From the NCBI RefSeq assembly GCF_000745775.1, contig NZ_JQJY01000008.1, positions 62,001-126,000 of the forward strand: DNA of 64,000 nt, given 5' to 3'. A program made the translations under genes and the position numbers. Positions 51,199 to 60,541 of the stretch are shown piece after piece; position 1 is the first letter of the stretch, and each line of letters starts with the position of its first letter. This DNA comes from Flavobacterium sp. ASV13 (lineage in GTDB: Bacteria; Bacteroidota; Bacteroidia; Flavobacteriales; Flavobacteriaceae). The notes beneath the pieces were generated by a model that saw nothing but the letters and a program-made list of their open reading frames with translations, had not been told where the DNA came from and did not search any database.

Positions 51199-54018
51199 TT
51201 ACTTTTTGGTTTTGCTTACTTTTTCTTCCCTGATTACTTTATTATGTTTTTCATCATAAACAGCTTCATCGATTTTTTGTCCTGTTTTGCTGAAAATCTT
51301 AATTTTTGGATCTTCATGTGTTCCGGTGATGACAATTGGAAATCCAATTATTCCAAATGGCGGAAGTCCCAATCGCATTCTTAAATCCAATAAACCATCA
51401 AAACTAGTAGTTCCTTTAATCGTTGGTCTAAAACTGGCAACGGAAAAAGTAAAAGGTTCAACGCGAATTAAATTATTGTCAATTGTAGAATTGATTTCGA
51501 TTCCTTTCATATCTGGATTGTCCAGCCCTTTTTGTCCCGTTTTTGAGCTGATTCCGTCAAATAATTTCAATCCTTTAACCTGAACATCACGTAAGTTTAT
51601 GGTTCCGCCACCTTCGAGCGATTCATAAATTGGACCCATATTTCCATTTAAATCACCTTTCACTTTATAATCGACAGAAATAATTCCCTGCGCTTTTTCG
51701 GCAACTGTTACCATATCATGAAACATCGGAATTTCTTTGTAGGCGCGTTGTACATTAAAATCTTTAGCGGTAAAATGCGAATCAAAATGGGCAGTTGTCG
51801 GCGATTCGTCTTTATAAGAAGCATCGACTCCTAATAAACAATCGATGATATTAAAAGTGGTATTTTGCAAATAAAAATTTCCTTTGTCAATTCTGGTTTT
51901 ACCCGAAAGTTTGTTTAATATCAAACCGTTGTATTCTACTTTATCAGCATTTGCAATTAGCGACACATTCAGGTTTTTCGGAATCATCACAACACCACTC
52001 ATTTTCGGATGATCTTCTTTGGCATAATCGACTTCAAGATTTCGATCAGTATTTTCACCTTTTTTGAGCGCCATAAATTCATCAACATTAATCAGTTTTG
52101 ATTTCATGTTGAAATTCCCGCTCAAAGTTCCGTGTGATTCAAGGAAATAGTTGATGGTGTTTAAAAGATATCCGTTAATATCAAAATCTGATTTTCCATA
52201 CGAAGCATTGAATTTTTCAAACCACATTTTTTCATTTTGAAAACGGAAATTTCCTTGTTTGATATAGAACGCTTTCGGAAAAAGTTCAGATGTCGCTTTA
52301 ATATTTTTTAGCAAAAGAGTTCCTCGATTATCCAATTTATCATATTGACCATTAGCAGCGTAACTTTGTTTACCCTTAAAAGATAAATCAGCTTTTGCAT
52401 AACCTGTTACATCAACTCCTTTTTGAGAGAAAACCTGATAAATTCGGCCAACATTCAGTTCACCTTTGATTTTTGCATTATAAGCCAAATCACTAAAATC
52501 AGAAAGTGTTGCGTTTACATACATCGGATTTCCTTCAAAAACAAAGGATGCCGGCGCCACAGCCACAATTAAATCCTGATACGTTCCAGCTTTATTGAGC
52601 ACATTGGCCACAAAAGTGATATCGGTAATTGGGTTAGGATAGGAGTCCGTTTTGAGCCAGCCGTTATGTAGTGCGATACCGCCAATTGTTTTTGGAAATA
52701 ATTTTTTTGAAGTGCTAAAAAGTCCTTTAGCCTGAATATTTGTTTTTAAAATTCCTTTTAATTCAAGAGTATTCAAACCCAATGCCGCGTCAACAACAGC
52801 CAAATCCAATGCACCTTTTACGCTCGCATCAATCATCATTTCGTGCAAACCTTTACTGTGTAAATAAGCATTGAAATAATCTTTTTCGCCTACCTTAAAT
52901 TTAAAAGTTCGAAGATTGACCAATAATTGCTCTCTGTCTAATTCAGGCAAAATCGCATTCAAATTCATTTGAAAATCAGTCAAGGGAACCGGGGCATTTT
53001 TATAATTTACAGCACCATTATTGATTTTTAAATTAAAAGCTAAATTTGGCTTTTGTTTTTTGGCGACATTGTAATTTCCCTTAAAAGTGAAAAGAAGATC
53101 ACTTCGACCTAAAATATCTGTTTTTTCCAACCACGTTAAATATTCTGGAGGCATTACAGATAATAAATCTTTTACCGTAGTATTTTCTGAAGCAGCTTTA
53201 ATATTGATTTTATAGCCGTCTCTTAAAATAGTCAAAAGCCCTGTAAATTTTAAGGGCAGTTTATTGATTTGAAGTTCATTTTTTTGAAGAATAAACGAAA
53301 GGGCATGCGTATTGATTCGCGTTATCAAATCGGCACTTACATGTTTTCTTCTCAAATACCCAGTGCGGTCATAATAAAAATCAAGATTGTCAATGTCAGC
53401 ATTGGTATTTAAATCAAAAATATCTTCGCTTAGATTTCCTTTTCCAACATAATTAAAACCTTTTGCATCGATTAAAACTTTTGCCGAACGGTCATTATAT
53501 TTGACATGGCAATTTTTAAGATCTATTCTTTCGAGTCGTATTGCAGTTCCTTCTTCGGGCGCGTTAGGATCTTTTTTATCGTTTTTTCGATCCTCGGGCG
53601 CAATATAAATATTGTAGTTCGCTTGCCCTTTTTGGTTGATCATTATATTGATCAAAGCATCAGAAACGTACAATTTATTGATTTTGACTTCATTGTCAAA
53701 AATCAATCTTTTCAGGTTTATTCCAAATGAAACCTGTTCGGCTTTCAATAAAGTATCATTGCCGAAAGGAGCAGATCCCGTCATCGACAAATCATCTAAC
53801 GAAACGGTCAGTAATGGAAAATGAGTAAAAAAGGAGAGCTTAGATTTCGAAAAATCCAATTTGGTATCTAAACGTTCATTGGCAATTTTTTTAACTTCAG
53901 AGGCAATTTTTCCGGGAAAAAATAACGGAATTAGAAAAAGCAATAATAATATTCCTGCGATTGTTATTCCACTCCATTTTAGAATTTTAAGGCTTATATT
54001 TTTATACGAAGTTTTCAT
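51199..54018 (-). CDS. AsmA-like envelope protein
   Basis: A 939-residue protein with one N-terminal transmembrane anchor (about 14-33, ITIAGILLLLFLIPLFF) and a long periplasmic beta-rich region typical of AsmA/DUF748 repeating-groove proteins. It includes the N-terminal FPLLTVSLDDLSMTGSAPFG and the C-terminal FRPTIKGTTSFDGLLDLRMR and ITGTHEDPKIKIF. AsmA relatives bridge membranes and move phospholipids. Placement immediately after MlaE, MlaF and MlaD genes supports a shared lipid-transport role. Confidence 0.85.
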   Translation of the reverse strand: MKTSYKNISLKILKWSGITIAGILLLLFLIPLFFPGKIASEVKKIANERLDTKLDFSKSKLSFFTHFPLLTVSLDDLSMTGSAPFGNDTLLKAEQVSFGINLKRLIFDNEVKINKLYVSDALINIMINQKGQANYNIYIAPEDRKNDKKDPNAPEEGTAIRLERIDLKNCHVKYNDRSAKVLIDAKGFNYVGKGNLSEDIFDLNTNADIDNLDFYYDRTGYLRRKHVSADLITRINTHALSFILQKNELQINKLPLKFTGLLTILRDGYKINIKAASENTTVKDLLSVMPPEYLTWLEKTDILGRSDLLFTFKGNYNVAKKQKPNLAFNLKINNGAVNYKNAPVPLTDFQMNLNAILPELDREQLLVNLRTFKFKVGEKDYFNAYLHSKGLHEMMIDASVKGALDLAVVDAALGLNTLELKGILKTNIQAKGLFSTSKKLFPKTIGGIALHNGWLKTDSYPNPITDITFVANVLNKAGTYQDLIVAVAPASFVFEGNPMYVNATLSDFSDLAYNAKIKGELNVGRIYQVFSQKGVDVTGYAKADLSFKGKQSYAANGQYDKLDNRGTLLLKNIKATSELFPKAFYIKQGNFRFQNEKMWFEKFNASYGKSDFDINGYLLNTINYFLESHGTLSGNFNMKSKLINVDEFMALKKGENTDRNLEVDYAKEDHPKMSGVVMIPKNLNVSLIANADKVEYNGLILNKLSGKTRIDKGNFYLQNTTFNIIDCLLGVDASYKDESPTTAHFDSHFTAKDFNVQRAYKEIPMFHDMVTVAEKAQGIISVDYKVKGDLNGNMGPIYESLEGGGTINLRDVQVKGLKLFDGISSKTGQKGLDNPDMKGIEINSTIDNNLIRVEPFTFSVASFRPTIKGTTSFDGLLDLRMRLGLPPFGIIGFPIVITGTHEDPKIKIFSKTGQKIDEAVYDEKHNKVIREEKVSKTKK

Positions 54019-54030
54019 GGCGTAGAAATT

Positions 54031-54876
54031 TTACTGTTTTTTTTCAGGCTCTTTTTTAGCTTCCTCGGCTTTTTGTTTGTCCTGTTTTTCTTTTTCTTCT
54101 TTTTCTTCTTTAGCTTTTTCTTGTTTTTCCTTTTCTTCTTTGGCAGCTTTCTCTTGCTGTTCCTCCTGTTTCTCTTTAATTTCTTCTTGCTTTTTCGCTT
54201 TTTCTTTTTCTTTTTCTTTTTTCTTGAAGTAGCCTCTAAAAAGGAAATTGCTTTTTGCTGCTTCCATATTTTCACTGAAACCTTTAGTACCGCTTTCTAA
54301 GTTTGAAAGCGTATTTGTAACACTATTTGCCATTTTATCATCGCGCACTAGTCTTGCCAAAGCACCGTTTCCGTTGTTCATACTGTGGCTGAAAATGGCC
54401 AGTTCTTCAGAAATTACGCCTACGTTGTCAACACTTTTTTTGACGCTTTTCATGATGTCATTCATTTCGATTCCGTTAATAGAAGCAATCACACCGTTGT
54501 CTTCAATAATTTTTGTTGATTTAACGCCGGGAGTAATGGTCAGCACTTTGTCGCCCATTAATCCGTCAGAACCAATAGACGCGCGGGCATCGGTTTTGAT
54601 GAATTTTCGAATTTCATCTTTAATAACCATTGAAACTACTACAGAAGAATCGTTTATAATGCTGATTTCTTCTACAGTTCCAATGTTAATACCAGAAAAA
54701 CGAACATTGTTCCCGACTTCTAAACCGCTTACCGTTTTAAATTTTGAACTGATGTGAAAAGTAGAACCAAACAGATTTTTTTGTTTTCCAATAAAATAAA
54801 TGGCCATAATAAACAGCAGCAGCCCAACCGATACAAACATTCCTAATTTCCAATTATATCCTGATTCCTTTTCCAT
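54031..54876 (-). CDS. MlaD/MCE-domain lipid-binding protein with charged tail
   Basis: A 281-residue protein with one transmembrane helix (about 14-30) and an MCE domain (about 38-120, FKTVSGLEVGNNVRFSGINI, GSDGLMGDKVLTITPG). Helices follow (to 205). The last roughly 65 residues are almost only Glu, Lys, Gln and Ala, an unusual low-complexity tail. MlaD forms the periplasmic ring that receives lipid from the MlaE/MlaF transporter encoded just upstream. The repetitive tail also creates long false ORFs in other frames. Confidence 0.88.
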   Translation of the reverse strand: MEKESGYNWKLGMFVSVGLLLFIMAIYFIGKQKNLFGSTFHISSKFKTVSGLEVGNNVRFSGINIGTVEEISIINDSSVVVSMVIKDEIRKFIKTDARASIGSDGLMGDKVLTITPGVKSTKIIEDNGVIASINGIEMNDIMKSVKKSVDNVGVISEELAIFSHSMNNGNGALARLVRDDKMANSVTNTLSNLESGTKGFSENMEAAKSNFLFRGYFKKKEKEKEKAKKQEEIKEKQEEQQEKAAKEEKEKQEKAKEEKEEKEKQDKQKAEEAKKEPEKKQ

Positions 54877-54898
54877 GATTTCTACAATTTATTTTGCT

Positions 54899-55678
54899 TT
54901 ATTCAAAAAATGAGCGCACCCATTCGTCTTCATCTTTTTCCAGTTCTTCATAGGTTCCTTCGGCATGGATGACTCCATCTTTTAGAACCATAATGCGGTC
55001 GGCAGTCATTTTGGCGCAGGCCATATCGTGCGTAATTATTATCGATGAGGTTTTTTGTTTATGTTTTATATCCAGAATAAGTTCGCTTATTTCTCGCGAC
55101 GTAATTGTGTCTAATCCTGTTGTGGGTTCATCGTATAGAATGATTTCTGGTTTTAGAATTAATGTTCTTGCTAAACCAATTCGTTTTCTCATTCCGCCAG
55201 ATAATTCAGCAGGCATTTTATCAATTGCATCTCCTAAACCAACACTTTCAAGGGCTTCAATAACTTCATTTTCAATTTCCTCTTCGTTTAAATCTCTTCT
55301 GTGTGCACGTAATGTAAAAGCCAGATTTTCTCTAACCGACATTGAATCGTAAAGCGCACCGCTTTGAAATAAAAAACCAATTCGAACCCGCATTTTATTT
55401 AATTCTTCTTTTGAAAGATTCAGTAAATTTTCATCAAAAACAGTTATTTCGCCCTGATCCGGTTCAATCAAGCCCACAATACATTTTATAGTAACTGATT
55501 TTCCAGAACCAGAACGGCCTAGAATCACCAAATCTTCACCTTTATTGACGGTGAGATTGACGCCTTTCAGAACTTCATTGTCTTTGCCAAAAGTTTTACG
55601 CAGATTCTTGATCTCAATGATTGGAGTCTGTTTTTTTTCTTTTGATTTTTGTTTGATATTTTTTTCTTCTTTAATCAT
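54899..55678 (-). CDS. MlaF-like ABC transporter ATPase
   Basis: A 259-residue ATPase. Walker A is GRSGSGKSVTIKCI (about 54-67), the signature is LSGGMRKRIGLARTL, Walker B is ILYDEPTTG, and the switch His is in ITHDM. A short Lys/Glu-rich N-terminal extension precedes IIEIKNLRKTFGKD. It powers the MlaE permease whose gene ends one base upstream of this start. Confidence 0.92.
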   Translation of the reverse strand: MIKEEKNIKQKSKEKKQTPIIEIKNLRKTFGKDNEVLKGVNLTVNKGEDLVILGRSGSGKSVTIKCIVGLIEPDQGEITVFDENLLNLSKEELNKMRVRIGFLFQSGALYDSMSVRENLAFTLRAHRRDLNEEEIENEVIEALESVGLGDAIDKMPAELSGGMRKRIGLARTLILKPEIILYDEPTTGLDTITSREISELILDIKHKQKTSSIIITHDMACAKMTADRIMVLKDGVIHAEGTYEELEKDEDEWVRSFFE

Positions 55679-55679
55679 C

Positions 55680-56438
55680 TTAAAAAAATAAATCGGTTAT
55701 TTGTACTGCGACCATATCAATAATAAATATGCTTAAAGAAGCCGTAACGACAGATGAATTTGCAGCTCGGCCTACGCTTTCTGTTCCATTTGCGGCATTA
55801 AATCCTTTATAACATCCAATCATTCCAATAAAAAATCCAAAGAAGAATGTTTTTATGGTTGCCGGAATCACATCTAAAAATTCTAAAGACTGAATAATTT
55901 GAGTTAAATAACGATAGAAATTGACATCTCCGTGAATATTTATTCCAACGTATCCACCAATAATTCCAACGGCATCGGCAAAAAACACTAATATTGGGAC
56001 CATTAAGGTACAAGCGGCAATTCTGGTTACAACCAAATAATTATAAGGATTGATGGCCGAAACTTCCATAGCGTCAATTTGTTCTGTAACTTTCATAGAA
56101 CCTAATTCGGCACCAATTCCAGATGAAATTTTACCTGCACATATTAAGGCTGTTATCACGGGAGCAATTTCGCGAATCAGCGAAAGTGCCACCATTCCGG
56201 GAAGCCAGCTTTCTGCGCCAAATTTTACCAATGTGGGGCGAGACTGAAGCGTGAGCACCAACCCCATTATGAAACCTGTTATAGCAACCAATGGCAATGA
56301 TTTGTAGCCAATAACATAACATTGTTTTAAGAACTCTTTTGCCTCATAAGGAGGAATTAGAAGCTCCTTAAAAAAACGCGATGCAAACACGGTTGCATTT
56401 CCAATTTGTGCGAATGTATTTTTTAAGCTGAGAATCAA
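55680..56438 (-). CDS. MlaE-like ABC permease
   Basis: A 252-residue inner-membrane permease with five or six hydrophobic segments. Family features are QCYVIGYKSLPLVAITGFIM, REIAPVITALICAGKISSGI, GAELGSMKVTEQIDAMEVSA and GCYKGFNAANGTESVGRAAN. First gene of the lipid transport operon (permease, ATPase, MCE protein, AsmA-like). A TTAGGGTAAC sequence upstream resembles an ECF -35 element. Confidence 0.92.
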   Translation of the reverse strand: MILSLKNTFAQIGNATVFASRFFKELLIPPYEAKEFLKQCYVIGYKSLPLVAITGFIMGLVLTLQSRPTLVKFGAESWLPGMVALSLIREIAPVITALICAGKISSGIGAELGSMKVTEQIDAMEVSAINPYNYLVVTRIAACTLMVPILVFFADAVGIIGGYVGINIHGDVNFYRYLTQIIQSLEFLDVIPATIKTFFFGFFIGMIGCYKGFNAANGTESVGRAANSSVVTASLSIFIIDMVAVQITDLFF

Positions 56439-56520
56439 AATAATGTTGTTTTAGAGTTGAAACATATTGCAAATCAGTTTTTTTAACAGTTTTGTATGCC
56501 TTTTGTAATTATAGAGGAAA

Positions 56521-56530
56521 GTTACCCTAA
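56521..56530 (-). promoter_or_regulatory. Possible ECF-type element upstream of mlaE-like gene
   Basis: TTAGGGTAAC on the minus strand, followed after five bases by TCTATAATTAC, about 80 bases before the ATG. It shares GGGTAA with the element of the first ECF module. Weak, by eye only. Confidence 0.25.
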
Positions 56531-56631
56531 TACTTGTTAAAATCTTTTACACAACTTTTTTGGAAGCTTATATAATTTTCATTAGGATACAATAATTCGT
56601 CAGAAATTGCGTTTTTTGGTCCTCAAAACAA

Positions 56632-56660
56632 AAAATCCCTTTCATTGAGAAAGGGATTTT
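56632..56660. terminator. Bidirectional terminator
   Basis: AAAATCCCTTTC, loop ATTGA, GAAAGGGATTTT. It lies downstream of the GT4 gene on the minus strand and upstream of nothing on the plus strand; A- and T-tracts flank both arms. Confidence 0.75.
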
Positions 56661-56700
56661 AAGGGTTTAAAAGAATTTTGGTCAGCTTTGCTGTTTGAAT

Positions 56701-58971
56701 TTATGAGTTGATTGCAATTCCTGTTCTAGATTTCAAAAGCGGAATAACTCGGAACTGCGATAAAGCTAATTTCTCCATTAATAATCTTGCCGTCAGAAAA
56801 CATACAGTTGATTCGGCACCTTGATTTAAGTTAACATTTTCTTTTTCAAGTCCGTCATAACCACCGCCGCTCACCGGATTGTACATAATTTGATTTAAAT
56901 GATTTTTGCCTAAAAACCAGTTAAAGGCAGCTTTCATTTTCTTTTTGTAATGCGGTGTTTTAAAAGCATTATAGAAAGTATTTAATGTTTGAATTGTATA
57001 GGTAACATCAATTGGCTGTTCTCCGTATTCATTTGGTTCAGAGCCTTTATGATGCCAGCTTTGATTTGAAATTGCTTTAAAATTGCCATTTACAAATGTT
57101 TTAGAGATCAAGAAATCTAATGAGTCTAATGCTACTTTTTTGTAGACAGGTTTATTGGTAATTAAATAAGCATAAAGCATTGATTCTGGAAGAATTCCAT
57201 TTCCGTATGTTAAATAATTTTCAAACCACTGCCACTCTTCAGTTGCTGTGTCTTCATAATTTGCCAGCAATTTTGCATTTAGTTTATTGATTATGGCTGC
57301 GACATATAAATTAGGAATTGCAGTGTGATACAAATACAAACCTTTAGTAGCAAATCCAATAGAACGTGGTGACTGAATAGTTTCTGCCCATTTTAATGAA
57401 TTCAATAAACATTTTGTTGCTTTTTTAATAATAGCTTCCGGAAGCATATCTGAAAGAGAAACTACCGTTCCTAACGCCCAGATTGCTCTTGCATTTGAAT
57501 CTTCTAAATTAACTTCGGCATTTTGTTCAATATGCTCTCGGTTTTCCTGATCGACATAATTGATGAAATCTCCTTTTGGTTTTTGACAACGCTGAATAAA
57601 ATCTAAATAGATTAAAATATAAGGTAAATCATCTTTATCCTGAGTCAGTTTATAATGCATGCAAAAAGCAATTAATGCTCGTGCATTATCATCTAAAGTA
57701 TAGCCTGAATCTAAATCGGGAACAGAAATTTTGCTGAACTGAATAATACCAAGTTCTGTAGTCAGTTTTTTAATATGATTCAAGCGAATTTCAGGATAAC
57801 TAAATTTGATTTCCGATGGATTTTCTATTAATTTTTTATAGGTATTGATGTGCGTAATGGCGGCATTTTCCCAAGAAGAAGCGCGCATTTTAGTAAACGA
57901 TTGGATTCCCATTTCGTTTCTTAAATTTTCATCAGAAATCAGTTTTATTGCTGCTTCTGCAAATTGATCGACATTTCCAATATCAACTAATATTCCTGAA
58001 TCTGGCGTTAAAACTTCTCTTGTATGCGGAATTTTTGAAGCAACAATCGGACAAGCACAGCTCATCGCATAAGCAAATGTGCCACTTACTGCCTGATTTG
58101 GATCTTTAGAAGTAAACATGTAAATATCTGTTGCTTTTAGATAATCTAAAAGTTCATCAGTATCTAAATATTGATTAATGAAACGAACGTTGTTTTCAAG
58201 TTTTAAATCCGCAACAATCGCTTCAAGTTTATCTCGGTAAGTATCTACGCCATCTTTAATTAAATTTGGGTGCGTTTTTCCAATTATTAAGTAAAGCGCA
58301 TTTGGTGCTTTTTCAATAATTTTTGGAAGCGCCTGCAATCCTGTTTCTATGTTTTTTCCTTCGCCTAAAAGTCCAAAGGTAGAAAGCACTAATCGATCCT
58401 GAATATTTAATTTTTCTTTTGCCTGAGCTGGAGTTTCATAAACCACGATGTGAGTTCCGTGTGGTACGTAGGTAATTATTTTTTCATCGATTTCATAATC
58501 CTCAATCAAAATTTCCTTTGATTTATTTGTCATTACAAAAACCGAATTGCTGTAACTCAATAACAGTTTTACAAACGTTTTTAAATCATTATTCGGATTT
58601 GGAATTACACTATGAAAAGTAAAAGTAACCGGTTTTTTAATCGCATTTAAAAAGTCTAAAATATAATCTCCATAATTCCCTGAAAATAAACCAAATTCAT
58701 GTTGAATATGAACTAATTTTACCGCTTCATCTTTATTGATTTCTTCAGCTGTTTTAGCATATTCCTCTCTGTTTTTTGTGTTTAAAGTAAATGCCTGTGT
58801 AGGTTTTTCTTTTGGTTTATCAACAAGTTCACATATTTCGCATTTGATTGATTTACCATAAACATCTGTGATTCCTTTAATTGTATCTTGTGTATAAGTT
58901 GCTATTCCACATTGAGTTGGAGGAAAAGTTGAAAGAAAAACTATTTTCGATTTATTTGATATCGTCTTCAT
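56701..58971 (-). CDS. GT4 glycosyltransferase fused to a helical C-terminal domain
   Basis: A 756-residue cytoplasmic protein. Residues about 1-375 are a GT-B glycosyltransferase of family 4 (FLSTFPPTQCGIATYTQDTI at the N-terminus, LSTFGLLGEGKNIETGLQAL, and FAYAMSCACPIVASKIPHTR near the donor site). Residues about 390-756 form an alpha-helical region resembling (alpha/alpha)6 toroids (SGYTLDDNARALIAFCMHYK, NARAIWALGTVVSL, YDGLEKENVNLNQGAESTVC). The start overlaps the GH130 gene by 20 bases, so the two are coupled. The product is unknown; mannose chemistry is suggested by the partner. Confidence 0.82.
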   Translation of the reverse strand: MKTISNKSKIVFLSTFPPTQCGIATYTQDTIKGITDVYGKSIKCEICELVDKPKEKPTQAFTLNTKNREEYAKTAEEINKDEAVKLVHIQHEFGLFSGNYGDYILDFLNAIKKPVTFTFHSVIPNPNNDLKTFVKLLLSYSNSVFVMTNKSKEILIEDYEIDEKIITYVPHGTHIVVYETPAQAKEKLNIQDRLVLSTFGLLGEGKNIETGLQALPKIIEKAPNALYLIIGKTHPNLIKDGVDTYRDKLEAIVADLKLENNVRFINQYLDTDELLDYLKATDIYMFTSKDPNQAVSGTFAYAMSCACPIVASKIPHTREVLTPDSGILVDIGNVDQFAEAAIKLISDENLRNEMGIQSFTKMRASSWENAAITHINTYKKLIENPSEIKFSYPEIRLNHIKKLTTELGIIQFSKISVPDLDSGYTLDDNARALIAFCMHYKLTQDKDDLPYILIYLDFIQRCQKPKGDFINYVDQENREHIEQNAEVNLEDSNARAIWALGTVVSLSDMLPEAIIKKATKCLLNSLKWAETIQSPRSIGFATKGLYLYHTAIPNLYVAAIINKLNAKLLANYEDTATEEWQWFENYLTYGNGILPESMLYAYLITNKPVYKKVALDSLDFLISKTFVNGNFKAISNQSWHHKGSEPNEYGEQPIDVTYTIQTLNTFYNAFKTPHYKKKMKAAFNWFLGKNHLNQIMYNPVSGGGYDGLEKENVNLNQGAESTVCFLTARLLMEKLALSQFRVIPLLKSRTGIAINS

Positions 58972-60031
58972 GGGGATTCTGTTTTAATTCGGTTAATAAG
59001 TCGTTCAAGTTCAGTGAAGCCACCGCAATTTTGTCATCGGCGGCACCGTAATAAATATATAGAAGGTCATCAAAAATGGCTGTTCCGGTTGGAAAAACTA
59101 CATAATTTACATAACCGTGTCGTTCGTAATGTTCTGAAGGCGTAATGATAGGTTTTGTTAATCTTGCCAACACTTTTGCAGGATTATTAAGATCCAATAA
59201 AGCAGCGCAGGCATGATATACCAAGCCTTTTTCTCGTCTTTCAGCTGCATGATAAATCAGCAGCCAACCATCTTTGGTTTCAATTGGTGGGGCGCCTGGA
59301 CCAATATGACTGGTTTCGTGGTCAAATTTTGGTTCCAGAATAATATGGTCTGGTAAGTTTTTAATGTACTCTTTCCAGAATTCAACAGTTAAGTCACTTT
59401 TTTTATCAAAAGAGACAATCTGAATGGAAGGAAACAATCTGTGTAAAGCTATAAATTTTCCACCAATTTTCTTAGGAAAAAGGACTACATTTTTATCCCA
59501 AACAAACAAATTTTCTTTCATTGTTTCTGTCAGCGGATAATTTCTTGCTGTATTGAAAGCTAATATTCTTGCTATACTTGGGTTTTGTAAGTGTCTTCTA
59601 ATCAGATTTGTAAAATCGTGTAAAATAAATTTAGGCGTTATTATCCCTTTTTTTTTAAACTTGATTAAATCTTTTGATGTTGCCAAAGCACCACATGCAT
59701 TTATTCCGTCGTATGTTACATACGTCATATAAAACGTATTATCAATTTTTGTAATTCTGGGATCTTCGACGCCGTGGATTTCATAAATATATTCAGGAAC
59801 AAAAATTGGCTCTGTATGGCGCTCCACTAATGTTTTTGGTCCCTCAAATCTGCAATATCCAATCGTTGAAAAATTACCTCTTTTTGCAGCTCTGTAAAAC
59901 ATATGAATGTTATTTCCATCTTGATAAATAGCAGGATTTAAAACACCTAATTCTTCAAAAGAGCGTTCCGTTTTTTCTAAAATTATGCCATGCTTTGTAG
60001 CTGTAATGCTTTGAACCGTTGCTATTTCCAT
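58952..60031 (-). CDS. GH130-family beta-mannoside phosphorylase-like protein
   Basis: A 359-residue five-bladed beta-propeller protein. GH130 hallmarks are LNPAIYQDGNNIHMFYRAA, the catalytic Asp region HGVEDPRITK, WLLIYHAAERREKGLVYHAC and the blade-end YYGAADDKIAVASL. The enzymes cleave or make beta-mannosides by phosphorolysis. No signal peptide is visible, consistent with a cytoplasmic phosphorylase. It precedes and overlaps the GT4 gene. Confidence 0.85.
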   Translation of the reverse strand: MEIATVQSITATKHGIILEKTERSFEELGVLNPAIYQDGNNIHMFYRAAKRGNFSTIGYCRFEGPKTLVERHTEPIFVPEYIYEIHGVEDPRITKIDNTFYMTYVTYDGINACGALATSKDLIKFKKKGIITPKFILHDFTNLIRRHLQNPSIARILAFNTARNYPLTETMKENLFVWDKNVVLFPKKIGGKFIALHRLFPSIQIVSFDKKSDLTVEFWKEYIKNLPDHIILEPKFDHETSHIGPGAPPIETKDGWLLIYHAAERREKGLVYHACAALLDLNNPAKVLARLTKPIITPSEHYERHGYVNYVVFPTGTAIFDDLLYIYYGAADDKIAVASLNLNDLLTELKQNPHEDDIK

Positions 60032-60292
60032 AGTGCTAATAAATTTTATCTAAAATTACTTTACGAACTAAGCGACGATTAATCCAATCGATCAAAAAGT
60101 TAACTCAAAAACATTTGTGTGGGAATTTTGTAACAGCTATTCGTGAATTGTAAAACGTTATGAGCGAGTATAGTAAAATCCTAATGCGTTAATAAAAAAA
60201 CTTTTAGAGTCAATGAAAATCTGTTCAGAAATTACCTTTGAAAAATAATAAAAAGACTATGAAAATTTTATTAACAAATAAAATCATGAAGT

Positions 60293-60460
60293 ATGACACA
60301 TTGGACAGTTACTTTTGTTGTACTCGCTTTAATAGCGGGAATCTTGGGATTTGGGACAATGGGAAATGATCAATCCTTGTTTTGCCAGGCGCTGTTTATT
60401 GTATTTTCAATATTATGCTATATAACCGTAATAATTGGAAAGATAAAAATAACGCATTAA
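60293..60460 (+). CDS. Small membrane protein, DUF1328-like
   Basis: A 55-residue ORF starting MTHWTVTFVVLALIAGILGF with two hydrophobic helices (about 4-21 and 30-49). The opening xxWxVxFxxLAxIAGxxGFG matches the YtjA/DUF1328 family, although the usual GIA motif after it is replaced by TMGNDQS. Members are stress-associated membrane peptides of unclear role. It ends before a strong terminator. Confidence 0.6.
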   Translation: MTHWTVTFVVLALIAGILGFGTMGNDQSLFCQALFIVFSILCYITVIIGKIKITH

Positions 60461-60480
60461 AAAAGTTGTAACTAGAAAAC

Positions 60481-60519
60481 AAAAAAGCGAAACCTAATAA
60501 TTTAGGTTTCGCTTTTTTT
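60481..60519. terminator. Bidirectional terminator
   Basis: AAAAAAGCGAAACCTAA and TTAGGTTTCGCTTTTTT pair around a four-base loop. It serves the small plus-strand gene and the minus-strand gene at 60542. Confidence 0.85.
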
Positions 60520-60541
60520 AATTTTATATTTTGTTGTCAAG

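Noticed and set aside
54015..54300. Long Lys-rich (minus) and Phe-rich (plus) open frames
   Set aside because: They are other-frame readings of the Glu/Lys low-complexity tail of the MlaD-like gene; composition and overlap show they are artefacts.
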